From the NCBI GenBank assembly GCA_963931635.1, contig OZ007034.1, forward strand, positions 1-64,000: a DNA stretch of 64,000 bases. Reading direction: 5' to 3'. The notes under the pieces were generated by a model. That model did not search any database, was not told the origin of the DNA, and saw only the letters and a list, made by a program, of their open reading frames with translations. Source of the stretch: Caccoplasma sp905210875. GTDB lineage: Bacteria > Bacteroidota > Bacteroidia > Bacteroidales > UBA11471. Within the stretch, counting starts at the first letter, position 1. Each line of letters begins with the position of its first letter. This document shows positions 8,031 to 16,300 of the stretch, piece after piece. A program made the position numbers and the translations under genes.

Positions 8031-8363
8031 TCAGCTTCTTTTGTATCTGTACGCCTCCTTGTACCCTTTCATCAGTGTCTTTTCTATGTCGGAAGCCCGG
8101 TAGAGAATCTTGCCACCTACCTGTGTATAAGGCAGAATGCCGTTGTTGCGGTAATCCTGCAAGGTTCTCCGACTCACTTTCAACAGGTATGCCACTTCCT
8201 TGTCCGTCAGCAGTTCATCGCCATAGGCAGACGGTTGCCGTTTCTCCAGTAATCTTTCGAGCAAAGCCAGCAGCCTGTCGAAATTCGAGTGGAACATCTT
8301 TACCCACTCATGGTCCTTTTCTCTGATTTCATTACTCATACGCGTTTGATATTGGTTATACAT
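8031..8363 (-). CDS. Excisionase-like HTH protein 2
   Basis: A 110-residue protein with a MerR-like HTH_17 domain at about residues 50-105: LLTDKEVAYLLKVSRRTLQDYRNNGILPYTQVGGKILYRASDIE. The preceding helix (residues 15-45) is a likely dimerization helix. Such paired small HTH proteins act as recombination directionality factors or excision regulators in Bacteroides elements (CTnDOT Xis2c/2d are examples). It lies 16 bp downstream of a paralogous gene on the same strand, so the two probably form an operon. Role inferred from family and context. Confidence 0.8.
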   Translation of the reverse strand: MYNQYQTRMSNEIREKDHEWVKMFHSNFDRLLALLERLLEKRQPSAYGDELLTDKEVAYLLKVSRRTLQDYRNNGILPYTQVGGKILYRASDIEKTLMKGYKEAYRYKRS

Positions 8364-8379
8364 TATTCTTGAAACTCGT

Positions 8380-8709
8380 TCAAATGGTCTTGCCTTTCCA
8401 ACGGGCTTCCTTGCGCTTGTCTTCCACGTTGCCGACTACCCGTTCCACATCGTCAGGACGGTAGTAAGTCCGGTTCCCAATTTTCGTAAAGGCAAGCGTT
8501 CCGTTATCCCTCAGGGTCTGCAAGGTTCTCGGACTGATACGCAACCTGCGGCAGACCTCATGGTTGTCCATCCATTCACCTGTTTTCTTCCCGCCGTGTT
8601 CACTGCACAGACTTTCCACCCGCTGCACGAAGTAATCCAGTTTGGCGGCAATCTCCTCGAAAGTCCTCTTTTCAAAGCTGATGATTTCCATTTTCTTCAT
8701 TATTTTCAA
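8380..8709 (-). CDS. Excisionase-like HTH protein 1
   Basis: A 109-residue paralogue of the next gene: N-terminal coiled region, then HTH_17 at about residues 45-95 (WMDNHEVCRRLRISPRTLQTLRDNG, split here by the helix turn, then KIGNRTYYRPDDVE). A second Met at residue 4 or 6 (MKKME) could be the start. It is first in a two-gene operon with HTH protein 2 and divergent from the mobilization operon, which starts 444 bp away, so it may regulate both excision and transfer genes. Confidence 0.8.
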   Translation of the reverse strand: MKIMKKMEIISFEKRTFEEIAAKLDYFVQRVESLCSEHGGKKTGEWMDNHEVCRRLRISPRTLQTLRDNGTLAFTKIGNRTYYRPDDVERVVGNVEDKRKEARWKGKTI

Positions 8710-9153
8710 TTAAACAGATATTCAAAATTCTGGAAAAGGACAGGTCTTTTACAGCCGATATTCCATCATGTCTCATTGTCCTATTCTCGGCTGGAAATGT
8801 GACCGTTTTCTCTGTTCCCACTGCAAATAAAAGCAGTAGAAATCACACTGCAATGGATTTTCAGACCGGTGACGATGCGTTGCCCGGAATGACATCATGT
8901 TACATATCAATTGCACACAATGATCTTTCTTTATAAACAGAATCTGCTTGAACAATCCGGTATGTAGAAATCACTCCGGCAAATCACGGCAGGCAGCACC
9001 GATCGCCCAATCTATATTGTGCATAGGGTAACATAATTGCCACGGTATCTCCATTTGCTTGATTCTGTTCACTATACACATTTCCTTTGCTCACGACAAC
9101 GAGTCAAGGTGCGCACCGAGACCAGTGAGTAAACCGATTAAAATCAAAAATGT
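8710..9153. other. Divergent intergenic region between HTH genes and mobilization operon
   Basis: These 444 bp have no convincing ORF. They must hold the promoters for the excisionase-like operon (leftward) and the DUF3408/mob operon (rightward). I see no long inverted repeat and no exact TAnnTTTG box close to either start. Confidence 0.4.
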
Positions 9154-9618
9154 ATGGTAACAAAAAAGAAATTGACCAAAGAAGAATGGGAGGCTATGAC
9201 AGGTACGGATATGTCACTCATACTCCCGTCAGATGGCAGTATTGAAACTGCCATAGAAGCATCCTTGAATGATACCGGGAAAGAGAAGTCAGAAGGAACG
9301 GTAGAACAGACCGATACCACATCCGAGAGCCGGCAACCGTCAACCGGAAAAGAGGAAGCCGTTCCCGTGTCTCAACGTCGTATAAGCAGCAGGCAGAGGA
9401 AACTTTCTCTGGACGAATACAGGAAAGCCTTTCTTCAGGTCCCGAGAATCGAAGACCGCAAGCCCGTGTTCGTAAGCGGTGAGGTACGTGACAGGCTGGA
9501 CGAGTTTGTCCGCAGGCTTGGAGGACGCAAAATGAGTGTTTCCGGACTGCTTGAGAATATTGCCCGGCAGCATCTTGAAATCTACTCGGAAGACTTCGAG
9601 CAGTGGCGAAAGCTGTGA
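9154..9618 (+). CDS. DUF3408 domain protein (mobile-element associated)
   Basis: A 154-residue protein. The first 90 residues are low-complexity and acidic/polar. The conserved DUF3408 part follows, with RRISSRQRKLSLDEYRKAFL at about 75-94, then DRKPVFVSGEVRDRLDEFVR and SVSGLLENIARQHLE. The C-terminal part resembles ribbon-helix-helix-like DNA-binding proteins of Bacteroides conjugative elements, where DUF3408 genes sit beside parA/mob genes. A role in relaxosome or partition function is inferred from context. It precedes the candidate oriT. Confidence 0.8.
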   Translation: MVTKKKLTKEEWEAMTGTDMSLILPSDGSIETAIEASLNDTGKEKSEGTVEQTDTTSESRQPSTGKEEAVPVSQRRISSRQRKLSLDEYRKAFLQVPRIEDRKPVFVSGEVRDRLDEFVRRLGGRKMSVSGLLENIARQHLEIYSEDFEQWRKL

Positions 9619-9689
9619 TATTTTCCGGAATGACAGACTTGCTTACTGACTACAGTCATTACAGTATTCAGACAGTCAGTAGCCGACCT

Positions 9690-9790
9690 GAGGGGGTAAC
9701 GGACAAAACTTCAGTTTTGGGAGTTAGCGAGGTTATCTTTCGGGCATCCCGAAAACCTCGCTCCACTCCCGAAGAGTGGAGGCAATCCGC
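9690..9790. other. Candidate oriT (cluster of hairpins upstream of mobC/relaxase)
   Basis: Between the DUF3408 gene and mobC lie several inverted repeats: a palindromic CAAAACTTCAGTTTTG (about 9704-9719); a compound stem GCGAGGTT/AACCTCGC (9727-9734 with 9754-9761) enclosing TTCGGG/CCCGAA (9739-9744 with 9748-9753); and CCACTC/GAGTGG (9763-9768 with 9774-9779). Mobilizable Bacteroides elements carry oriT just upstream of their mob genes. No nick site can be assigned from the sequence. Confidence 0.55.
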
Positions 9791-9846
9791 TCCCGGTGGT
9801 CGCAGATTGTGAGAAAAAGAATAATCAAAAATCAAAGGAAGAAAAT

Positions 9847-10221
9847 ATGAATGACAGAAAGAAAAACAGACCGAGGGGACGCCCCAAAGTAAGCGGAGTG
9901 TGCAAACTCAGCAAAGCCGTTACAGTAAAATTCTCCAAGATAGACTATGAACGGTTGTGCCGACGCAGCAGGCAGGCTAACCTCACGCTGGCGGAATTTC
10001 TTCGCGTATCAGCCTTTGAGACGACGATAACGGCCAGGCACTCTGCTGAGGAAACTGCCGTCATACACAGTCTTACGGGGATGGCGAACAACCTGAACCA
10101 ACTGACCCGTCTGTCCCATCAGGCCGGATTCCACCGTACCCAAAAGACGGTGACAGAACTCCTGCAGAAGCTCAAGGAGATTATTGTCCGGTACAGGCAC
10201 GGAGAAAGGAGGCCGTCATGA
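9847..10221 (+). CDS. MobC/BmgB-like mobilization accessory protein
   Basis: A 124-residue basic protein from ATG 9847, chosen over an in-frame upstream start at 9796 because a purine-rich AAAGGAAGAAAAT precedes it and the upstream 17 residues look non-coding. The basic N-terminus (RGRPKVSG) is followed by a ribbon-helix-helix-like segment (AVTVKFSKIDYERL) and the MobC C-terminal helix pair (GMANNLNQLTRLSHQAG, about 79-95). MobC proteins bind oriT and assist the relaxase. The stop overlaps the relaxase start (ATGA), indicating translational coupling. Confidence 0.85.
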   Translation: MNDRKKNRPRGRPKVSGVCKLSKAVTVKFSKIDYERLCRRSRQANLTLAEFLRVSAFETTITARHSAEETAVIHSLTGMANNLNQLTRLSHQAGFHRTQKTVTELLQKLKEIIVRYRHGERRPS

Positions 10222-11147
10222 TTGGCAAGATCAAGAAAGGGAAATCCTTCGACGGCTGTATCCGCTACGTGATGGGGAAGGACAACGCGGAAATCATCGA
10301 CTCCGACGGAGTACTGCTGGAAAATATCCGGGAAATAACGGCCAGTTTCAACTACCAGTGTGAGCTTAATCCGAAGATCAAACAGCCTGTCGGGCATATC
10401 GCATTGAGCTTCAAGCCGGAGGACAAGGCACTGCTGACGGATGAATTTATGGCTAAAATAGCCCGGGAATACATGGAACTGATGGGCATAAGGAACACCC
10501 AGTTCATCCTGATAAGACACCATAACACGGACAATCCGCACTGCCATCTGGTCTATAACCGCATCGGGTATGACGGCAAGGTAATCTCTTCTCAAGGCGA
10601 TTACAAACGTAACGAAATCGCCACGAAACTGCTTAAGGACAGGTACAGGTTGACATACGCCGAGGGAAAGGGCAAGACTAACGTGGAGAAACTCCATGCC
10701 TCGGAACGTGTGAAATACGAAATCTTCAATGCCGTCAAGGCAACTTTGAAGCACTCCGGAACATGGAAAGAGTTCAACGATTATCTGCTTCGCCGGGGCA
10801 TCAGGCTGGAATTTGTAAAGCGGACCAGGGAGATAAAAAAGCCGGAAGACATACAGGGAATCCGGTTCACCAAGGACGGGCAGACCTTCAAGGCTTCACA
10901 GATCAGCCGGGAGTTCAGCTTTGCCAGACTGAATGCCCGGCTGGGTTGGAAGACTTCTGAATCCCAACAGGAATCCGAACGTAAGTTGCAGCAAAGAATA
11001 CCGGACGGAGGCCATCTTCTCGAAAGTACAGGACCTGGACTGTTCGGTCCGACAAACGGTACTGCTCCCGAAGAGCCGTTACCTCAGGAAGAACTCTTGC
11101 GCAGACGCAGGAAGAAGAGACAAAAAAGGAAAGGATTCGGATTGTAG
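10218..11147 (+). CDS. Relaxase/mobilization nuclease (BmgA/MobB-like)
   Basis: A 309-residue MOBP-type relaxase. The N-terminus MIGKIKKGKSFDGCIRYVM is typical, with GHIALSF (motif II region, about 59-65) and the metal-binding histidine motif HHNTDNPHCHLVYNRI (about 99-114). After about residue 235 comes a polar tail ending in a very basic RRRRKKRQKRKGFG. It would nick oriT and pilot the strand through a type IV secretion system supplied by another element. The Tyr at 17 is the candidate nucleophile. It overlaps mobC by 4 bp and is followed by a membrane/coiled-coil gene. Confidence 0.88.
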   Translation: MIGKIKKGKSFDGCIRYVMGKDNAEIIDSDGVLLENIREITASFNYQCELNPKIKQPVGHIALSFKPEDKALLTDEFMAKIAREYMELMGIRNTQFILIRHHNTDNPHCHLVYNRIGYDGKVISSQGDYKRNEIATKLLKDRYRLTYAEGKGKTNVEKLHASERVKYEIFNAVKATLKHSGTWKEFNDYLLRRGIRLEFVKRTREIKKPEDIQGIRFTKDGQTFKASQISREFSFARLNARLGWKTSESQQESERKLQQRIPDGGHLLESTGPGLFGPTNGTAPEEPLPQEELLRRRRKKRQKRKGFGL

Positions 11148-11196
11148 TCCGTCCTTTCCCATTCAAATTATTCATGAACATTAAAATTGCAGGAAT

Positions 11197-11964
11197 ATGA
11201 AAATGGAAGAATGTATCGAGAGCATCTTCGGATGCCTGGAAAGAATTGAGAACAAAATCAACGGGTTGTCCGTTCCCTTGCCGGAGGGCAACAGCCCGAC
11301 AGATAATAATACACAGGATGAGTCCGTGCTGAATGAAGTCCGGAATGGTCATGAGACATTTCGCAAATTGTTGGCTCGCGTGTACGAAGGCCTTGCCGCC
11401 ATCAAAAACGATATGGTTTCCATGGACAGGAAAAACTCGTCACAGGAAAGACTTGGACAGGTCTTGTCGGAAATGCGTAATGAACAGCGGCAGAACCAGG
11501 AGAAAATGGAAACCCTGTTTTGTGAGACCAATGACACAATCAGAAAGAATGCCGTTAAGACAAGCAACATCAACCATCATTTCAGCCTAAGCATAAAATC
11601 CCCGTACATCCTTGGGAGTTTTTCCGTGATGTTTGCGACAATCGTGGCCCTGTCCGTGGCTCTCTATTTTTCGGTGAGGACAGATAACGAGCAGGCCGAT
11701 AATGATCTGAAGTACCGTTATGTCAAGATGAAAGGAGAGGCTACCCCTGAACAACTCGTGGAACTTGAGAACCTCTTTGGACCGAACCGGGATAACGAAC
11801 GGATAGAGCAGATGCGTGAGGACGTGGAAACCTACGAGGAAGCGGTACAGAGACAAGCTACTCTGACTGAACAGGCACGACTGAAAGAACAGGCCGCGAG
11901 AGAACTGGACAACAAGGCGAAGTCCATCAAGGACAAGTCTATTACGGACGAACCTAAAAAGTAA
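11197..11964 (+). CDS. Coiled-coil single-span membrane protein of the mob operon
   Basis: 255 residues. A helical, coiled-coil-prone N-terminal region (1-125) is followed by one strongly hydrophobic span (about 137-160, GSFSVMFATIVALSVALYF) and a charged C-terminal helix rich in Glu, Arg and Lys (200-255). Proteins of this layout follow relaxase genes in Bacteroides mobilizable elements; the function is unknown, possibly membrane docking of the relaxosome. It lies 49 bp after the relaxase and 4 bp before int3, so it is in the same operon. Confidence 0.65.
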   Translation: MKMEECIESIFGCLERIENKINGLSVPLPEGNSPTDNNTQDESVLNEVRNGHETFRKLLARVYEGLAAIKNDMVSMDRKNSSQERLGQVLSEMRNEQRQNQEKMETLFCETNDTIRKNAVKTSNINHHFSLSIKSPYILGSFSVMFATIVALSVALYFSVRTDNEQADNDLKYRYVKMKGEATPEQLVELENLFGPNRDNERIEQMREDVETYEEAVQRQATLTEQARLKEQAARELDNKAKSIKDKSITDEPKK

Positions 11965-11968
11965 GCCT

Positions 11969-13168
11969 ATGGCCAGTGTCAAAGTGAAATTCAGACCTTC
12001 CACCATAGAAGGAAAGGAAGGTACCGTCTATTATCAGATAATCCAGAACCGTGTAATCCGTCAGTTAAAGACGGATTACCGGATATTTACGAATGAATGG
12101 AACGAGACTGAGGGCTGTATCATTGTCGGTAATTCGGAACGAAGTAATCGGCTCCTTTCCTTGCAGGAATGCATGGAGTGGGACCTGAAACGGCTGGATA
12201 TGATTATCCACCAACTGGATAATCGGAAGACCGGATATACGGCAGATGATATTATAGTTGCCTTTCAAAACAGGGTGGATGAACAGTCATTTTTTAATTT
12301 TATGCAGGGCGTCATCAAACAATTAGGATTATTGAACAAAATACGGACATCAGAAACTTATACTGCGGCATTGAACAGTTTCATGAAGTTTCGCTATGGA
12401 CAAGATATTCTTCTTTGTGAAATTGATAGCGATATGATGATGCTATATGAGGCATGGTTGAAAAGCAAAGGAATCTGTCCCAACACAGTTTCATTTTATA
12501 TGCGTATTTTGCGTGCCGTGTATAACCGTGCCGTGGAAAAAGAACTGATTGAACAGAAGTACCCGTTTAGACATGTTTATACAGGCATTGATAAGACAGT
12601 GAAACGTGCTGTTCCTCTAAAAGTCATCAAATATATTAAGGAACTTGATCTGACATTGAAGCCGCATCTTGATTACGCAAGGGATATGTTCCTTTTTTCG
12701 TTCTACACCCGTGGAATGTCATTTGTTGATATGGCATATCTTAGAAAATCGGATTTGAAAAATGGTATTCTGACATATAGGAGAAAAAAGACTAGCCGGC
12801 AACTCACCGTTAAATGGGAAAAGTGTATGGGAGAGATTGTAAATAAGTATAAAAGTTATTCTGACATGCAATATCTATTGCCAATAATCACCCGATGTAC
12901 CGATGAACGGATACAGTACAGAAATGCCATCTCTCGTGTAAACATTGCATTGAAAGAGATAGCCCGTTTAGTCGGTTTGACTCATCCGTTGAGCATGTAC
13001 TGTGCAAGACATGCCTGGGCAAGTATCGCTAAAAGCAAAAATATCCCTCTTGCAGTCATTAGTGAAGGTATGGGGCACGATTCAGAAGAAACGACACGCA
13101 TCTATCTTGCTTCGCTTGACACGAATGTGGTGGATAAGGCGAACGGACTTATTCTGAAAGACTTATAA
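11969..13168 (+). CDS. Tyrosine recombinase int3 (promoter-inverting type)
   Basis: A 399-residue recombinase. The N-terminal arm/core-binding part has VKVKFRPSTIEGKEGTVYYQ; the catalytic domain has FYTRGMSFVDMAYL, CARHAWASIAKSKNIPLAVI, GMGHDSEETTRIYLASL (nucleophile Tyr) and a C-terminal DKANGLILKDL. This TRGMSFVDMA subgroup is the one to which Bacteroides Tsr enzymes that invert local promoter segments belong. Thirty-six bases after its stop begins a 15-bp inverted repeat whose other arm overlaps the start codon of the restriction-modification gene, which makes int3 the natural candidate to invert it. The start is 4 bp after the upstream gene, so it may be expressed with the mob operon. Confidence 0.85.
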   Translation: MASVKVKFRPSTIEGKEGTVYYQIIQNRVIRQLKTDYRIFTNEWNETEGCIIVGNSERSNRLLSLQECMEWDLKRLDMIIHQLDNRKTGYTADDIIVAFQNRVDEQSFFNFMQGVIKQLGLLNKIRTSETYTAALNSFMKFRYGQDILLCEIDSDMMMLYEAWLKSKGICPNTVSFYMRILRAVYNRAVEKELIEQKYPFRHVYTGIDKTVKRAVPLKVIKYIKELDLTLKPHLDYARDMFLFSFYTRGMSFVDMAYLRKSDLKNGILTYRRKKTSRQLTVKWEKCMGEIVNKYKSYSDMQYLLPIITRCTDERIQYRNAISRVNIALKEIARLVGLTHPLSMYCARHAWASIAKSKNIPLAVISEGMGHDSEETTRIYLASLDTNVVDKANGLILKDL

Positions 13169-13204
13169 CAGGACAGGCATGAAAATTGTTTAGTAAAAAG
13201 CCGA

Positions 13205-13396
13205 ATCTCTTGATAAGAGTTATAGTTATAATGCAAAGGTACACAAAATACTGAAGAATAAGCATAAACAGCTTGTTGATAATGCCATAAATTGTATTAA
13301 AACTATCCGCCTGTTGAGCCAATCAAATTCTCATAGGTACAGAACATACTGATTTTCAAATGTGATTTTACTTGCATTTATCTCTTATCAAGAGAT
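13205..13396. promoter_or_regulatory. Putative invertible promoter (15-bp inverted repeats), shown in OFF orientation
   Basis: ATCTCTTGATAAGAG at 13205-13219 is the exact reverse complement of 13382-13396. The arms are 162 bp apart, and the right arm includes the AT of the ATG of the restriction-modification gene. Each arm has a 13-bp imperfect dyad (CTCTT-GAT-AAGAG). Inside, a promoter-like TACCTTTG lies on the minus strand (13241-13234) and points toward int3. After inversion it would point at the enzyme, 27 bases before the ATG. No comparable box faces the gene in the present orientation. Confidence 0.75.
13234..13241 (-). promoter_or_regulatory. -7 box TACCTTTG inside the invertible segment
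   Basis: It matches TAnnTTTG and is followed by GCA, as in strong Bacteroides promoters (compare TACCTTTGCA upstream of trmD at 36509). A weak TTTA lies upstream at roughly -33 spacing. It is directed leftward here. Confidence 0.55.
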
Positions 13397-16300
13397 GAAT
13401 TTCAAGGAGATACTGCATAAATTCCGTACCGAATCATTCACGGAAAAGGAGAAAGGTACAAAGTTTGAGCGATTGATGCGCTCATGGTTGCTGACAGACC
13501 CACGTTACAACGAGTTGGAAAAAGTCTGGCTATGGGAGGAGTTTCCGGGACGTAAGGATTTTGGAGGTACAGACACAGGTATAGACCTTGTGGCAAAGAC
13601 TGAAATGGGCGATTATTGGGCCATCCAGTGCAAGTGTTATGCCGAGGATGCCACGATAGACAAGCCTGCCGTGGATTCGTTCCTCGCCACCTCCAGCCGC
13701 ACATTTACGAATGAGGTTACATTTCAAACAACCCGTTTCTCCAATCGCGTATGGATTTCTACTACCAGTCATTGGGGGAGCAATGCCGAGGAAGCCATCC
13801 GTAATCAGGAACCGCCAGTGACACGCGTCGGCATGGCCGACCTGAATTCATCCCCAGTGGATTGGCAAAAGCTGTTGGATGGTCTTACGGGAAACTCAGC
13901 ACTCATAGAAGGCAAAAAACCGCGCAAACATCAACTCGATGCCATATCCAAGGCATACATGCATTATATTACAGAGGGAAACGACCGTGATAAGCTCATC
14001 ATGGCCTGCGGTACAGGAAAAACCTATACTTCGTTGCTTATCGCCGAACAGTTGTTGAACGGCAAGGGGCTGGTGTTGTTTATGGTTCCGTCCATCGCTC
14101 TGCTGGGTCAGTCACTCAACGCATGGTCAGCTGATGCGGGAAAAACCATAAAGGCGGTCTGTATCTGTTCGGATTCCAAGGCTTCGCGTAAGATACAGAA
14201 AAACAAATATGATGATGCAGATGACAGTGTGGTAGACCTTGCCGTACCTGCATCTACCAATCCGAAGTCCATCGCCTCGCAACTGAAGAAGTACCGCAGC
14301 CATGATGGACTGGTGGTAGTGTTTTCCACATACCAGTCCATTGATGCCGTGTCAGAGGCACAACAGGAAATACTTTCCGAAACAAACGGCGAATATGGTG
14401 TGTTCGACTTCATTATCTGCGACGAGGCACACCGCACTACGGGTGTAAAACTGTCTGATAAGGACGAGAGCAATTTCACTAAAATACACTCCGATGACAA
14501 TGTGAAAGGTCGAAAACGGTTGTACATGACCGCAACGCCGCGCCTGTACGGTGAATCGGCCAAAGTAAAGGCTTCTGAAAAGGACTGTATCCTCTGCTCA
14601 ATGGACGACAAGGCACTTTATGGAGAAGAGTTCTATCGTGTGAATTTCTCCTATGCCGTACAGAACGGGCTGCTGACCGATTACAAGGTGCTTGTCCTTA
14701 CTGTCGGTGAAAACGATGTGCCTGATAATATAAAGCGGGACATCACCGATACGACCACCGAACTGAATTTTGATGATACGTCCAAACTTATCGGTGTGAT
14801 CAACGGTCTCTCAAAGATGATACAGGGTGATGATCATCGCACATGGGATGCCGATCCACACATGATGCGCCGTGCTGTGGCGTTCTGTTCGTCCATTGAC
14901 AAGAGCGCAAGCAGGACGGGCATCGCATCCAAATATGTTGCTTCCGTACTGCCGCAAATATCGGAAAAGTACGACAAAAATCTGGATGCGGAAAGCCTAT
15001 CGCATACCGTTTCGATAACCGCAAAACACATAGACGGCTCTATGAACTCACAGGAACGAAATGGAATTCTGCAATGGCTGTCTGATGAGCCGGACAATGA
15101 CCGAGAGTGTCGGGTGGTGACCAATGTGCGTTGCTTGTCCGAAGGTGTAGACGTACCGTCGCTTGATGCTGTACTGTTCCTTTCTGCCCGTAATTCACAG
15201 GTGGATGTGGTACAGTCTGTTGGCCGTGTGATGCGTACTTTCCACAAGGGACAGCTCGATGAGAAGAAATACGGATATATCATCATCCCTATTGTCGTGC
15301 CTTCTGGTGTTTCAGCAGAAGAAGCACTTGATAATAGCAAGACCTTTGATGTAGTTTGGGAAATCCTGAACGCGCTACGCTCTCACGACGACCGTTTCAA
15401 TGCGATGGTAAATAAGATTGCGCTCAACAAGCAGAAACCAAACAAACAGTCCTACACTCCGTCAGTCACTATCGGAAGGCCGGGATTAGGCTTTCAAGAG
15501 GGAGAGAGTGAGGCACGGGAGCTGGAGAATGCAGAAATCGCACGCCAGTTGGAACTCAGATTCGGCGAGTTGCAGGACGGCATGTATGCCAAGCTCGTGG
15601 AAAAGTGCGGCGACCGCCTATATTGGGAGAACTGGGCTAAGGAAATCGGACTCATCGCGCACAAGTTCATCGAGCGCATATCCAAACTTATCCAGTCCGG
15701 CATACACAAAAAGGCGTTCAACGAATACCTCAAGGGGCTACAGCGCGACCTTAACCCGTCAGTAGATGCGGCACAGGCCATCGAGATGCTGGCACAGCAT
15801 ATCATCACCCGTCCGGTGTTCGACGCTTTGTTTGCCGATTACCAGTTCGTGAACAACAACGCCGTGAGCCGTTCCATGCAGCGCATGATAGACCTCTTAC
15901 AAGAACAGGCTTTCGAGAAAGATACCGAGATACTGGATAAATTCTACGAATCGGTACGCATGAATGTTGGTGGCATTGATAATTTGGAGGGAAAACAGAC
16001 CATCATCAAGAACCTATATGAGAAATTCTTTAAGGGCGCATTCCCGCTTACAGTGGAAAAACTGGGCATTGTTTATACGCCCGTAGAGTGCGTGGACTTC
16101 ATCATCCGTTCTGTGGATGACATTCTTAAGGCGGAGTTCAACACTTCGCTGACCGCACAGAATGTACATATACTTGACCCGTTTGTGGGCACAGGTACGT
16201 TCATTACGCGATTGTTGCAGTCCGGTCTTATCCGCCCCGAGGATATGGAGCGCAAGTATCTTAATGAAATCCATTGCAATGAAATCGTGTTGCTGGCCTA

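Noticed and set aside
9603..9812. Small ORF spanning the candidate oriT
   Set aside because: It covers the hairpin cluster and ends in low-complexity Arg/Pro sequence; the region is better explained as a transfer origin.
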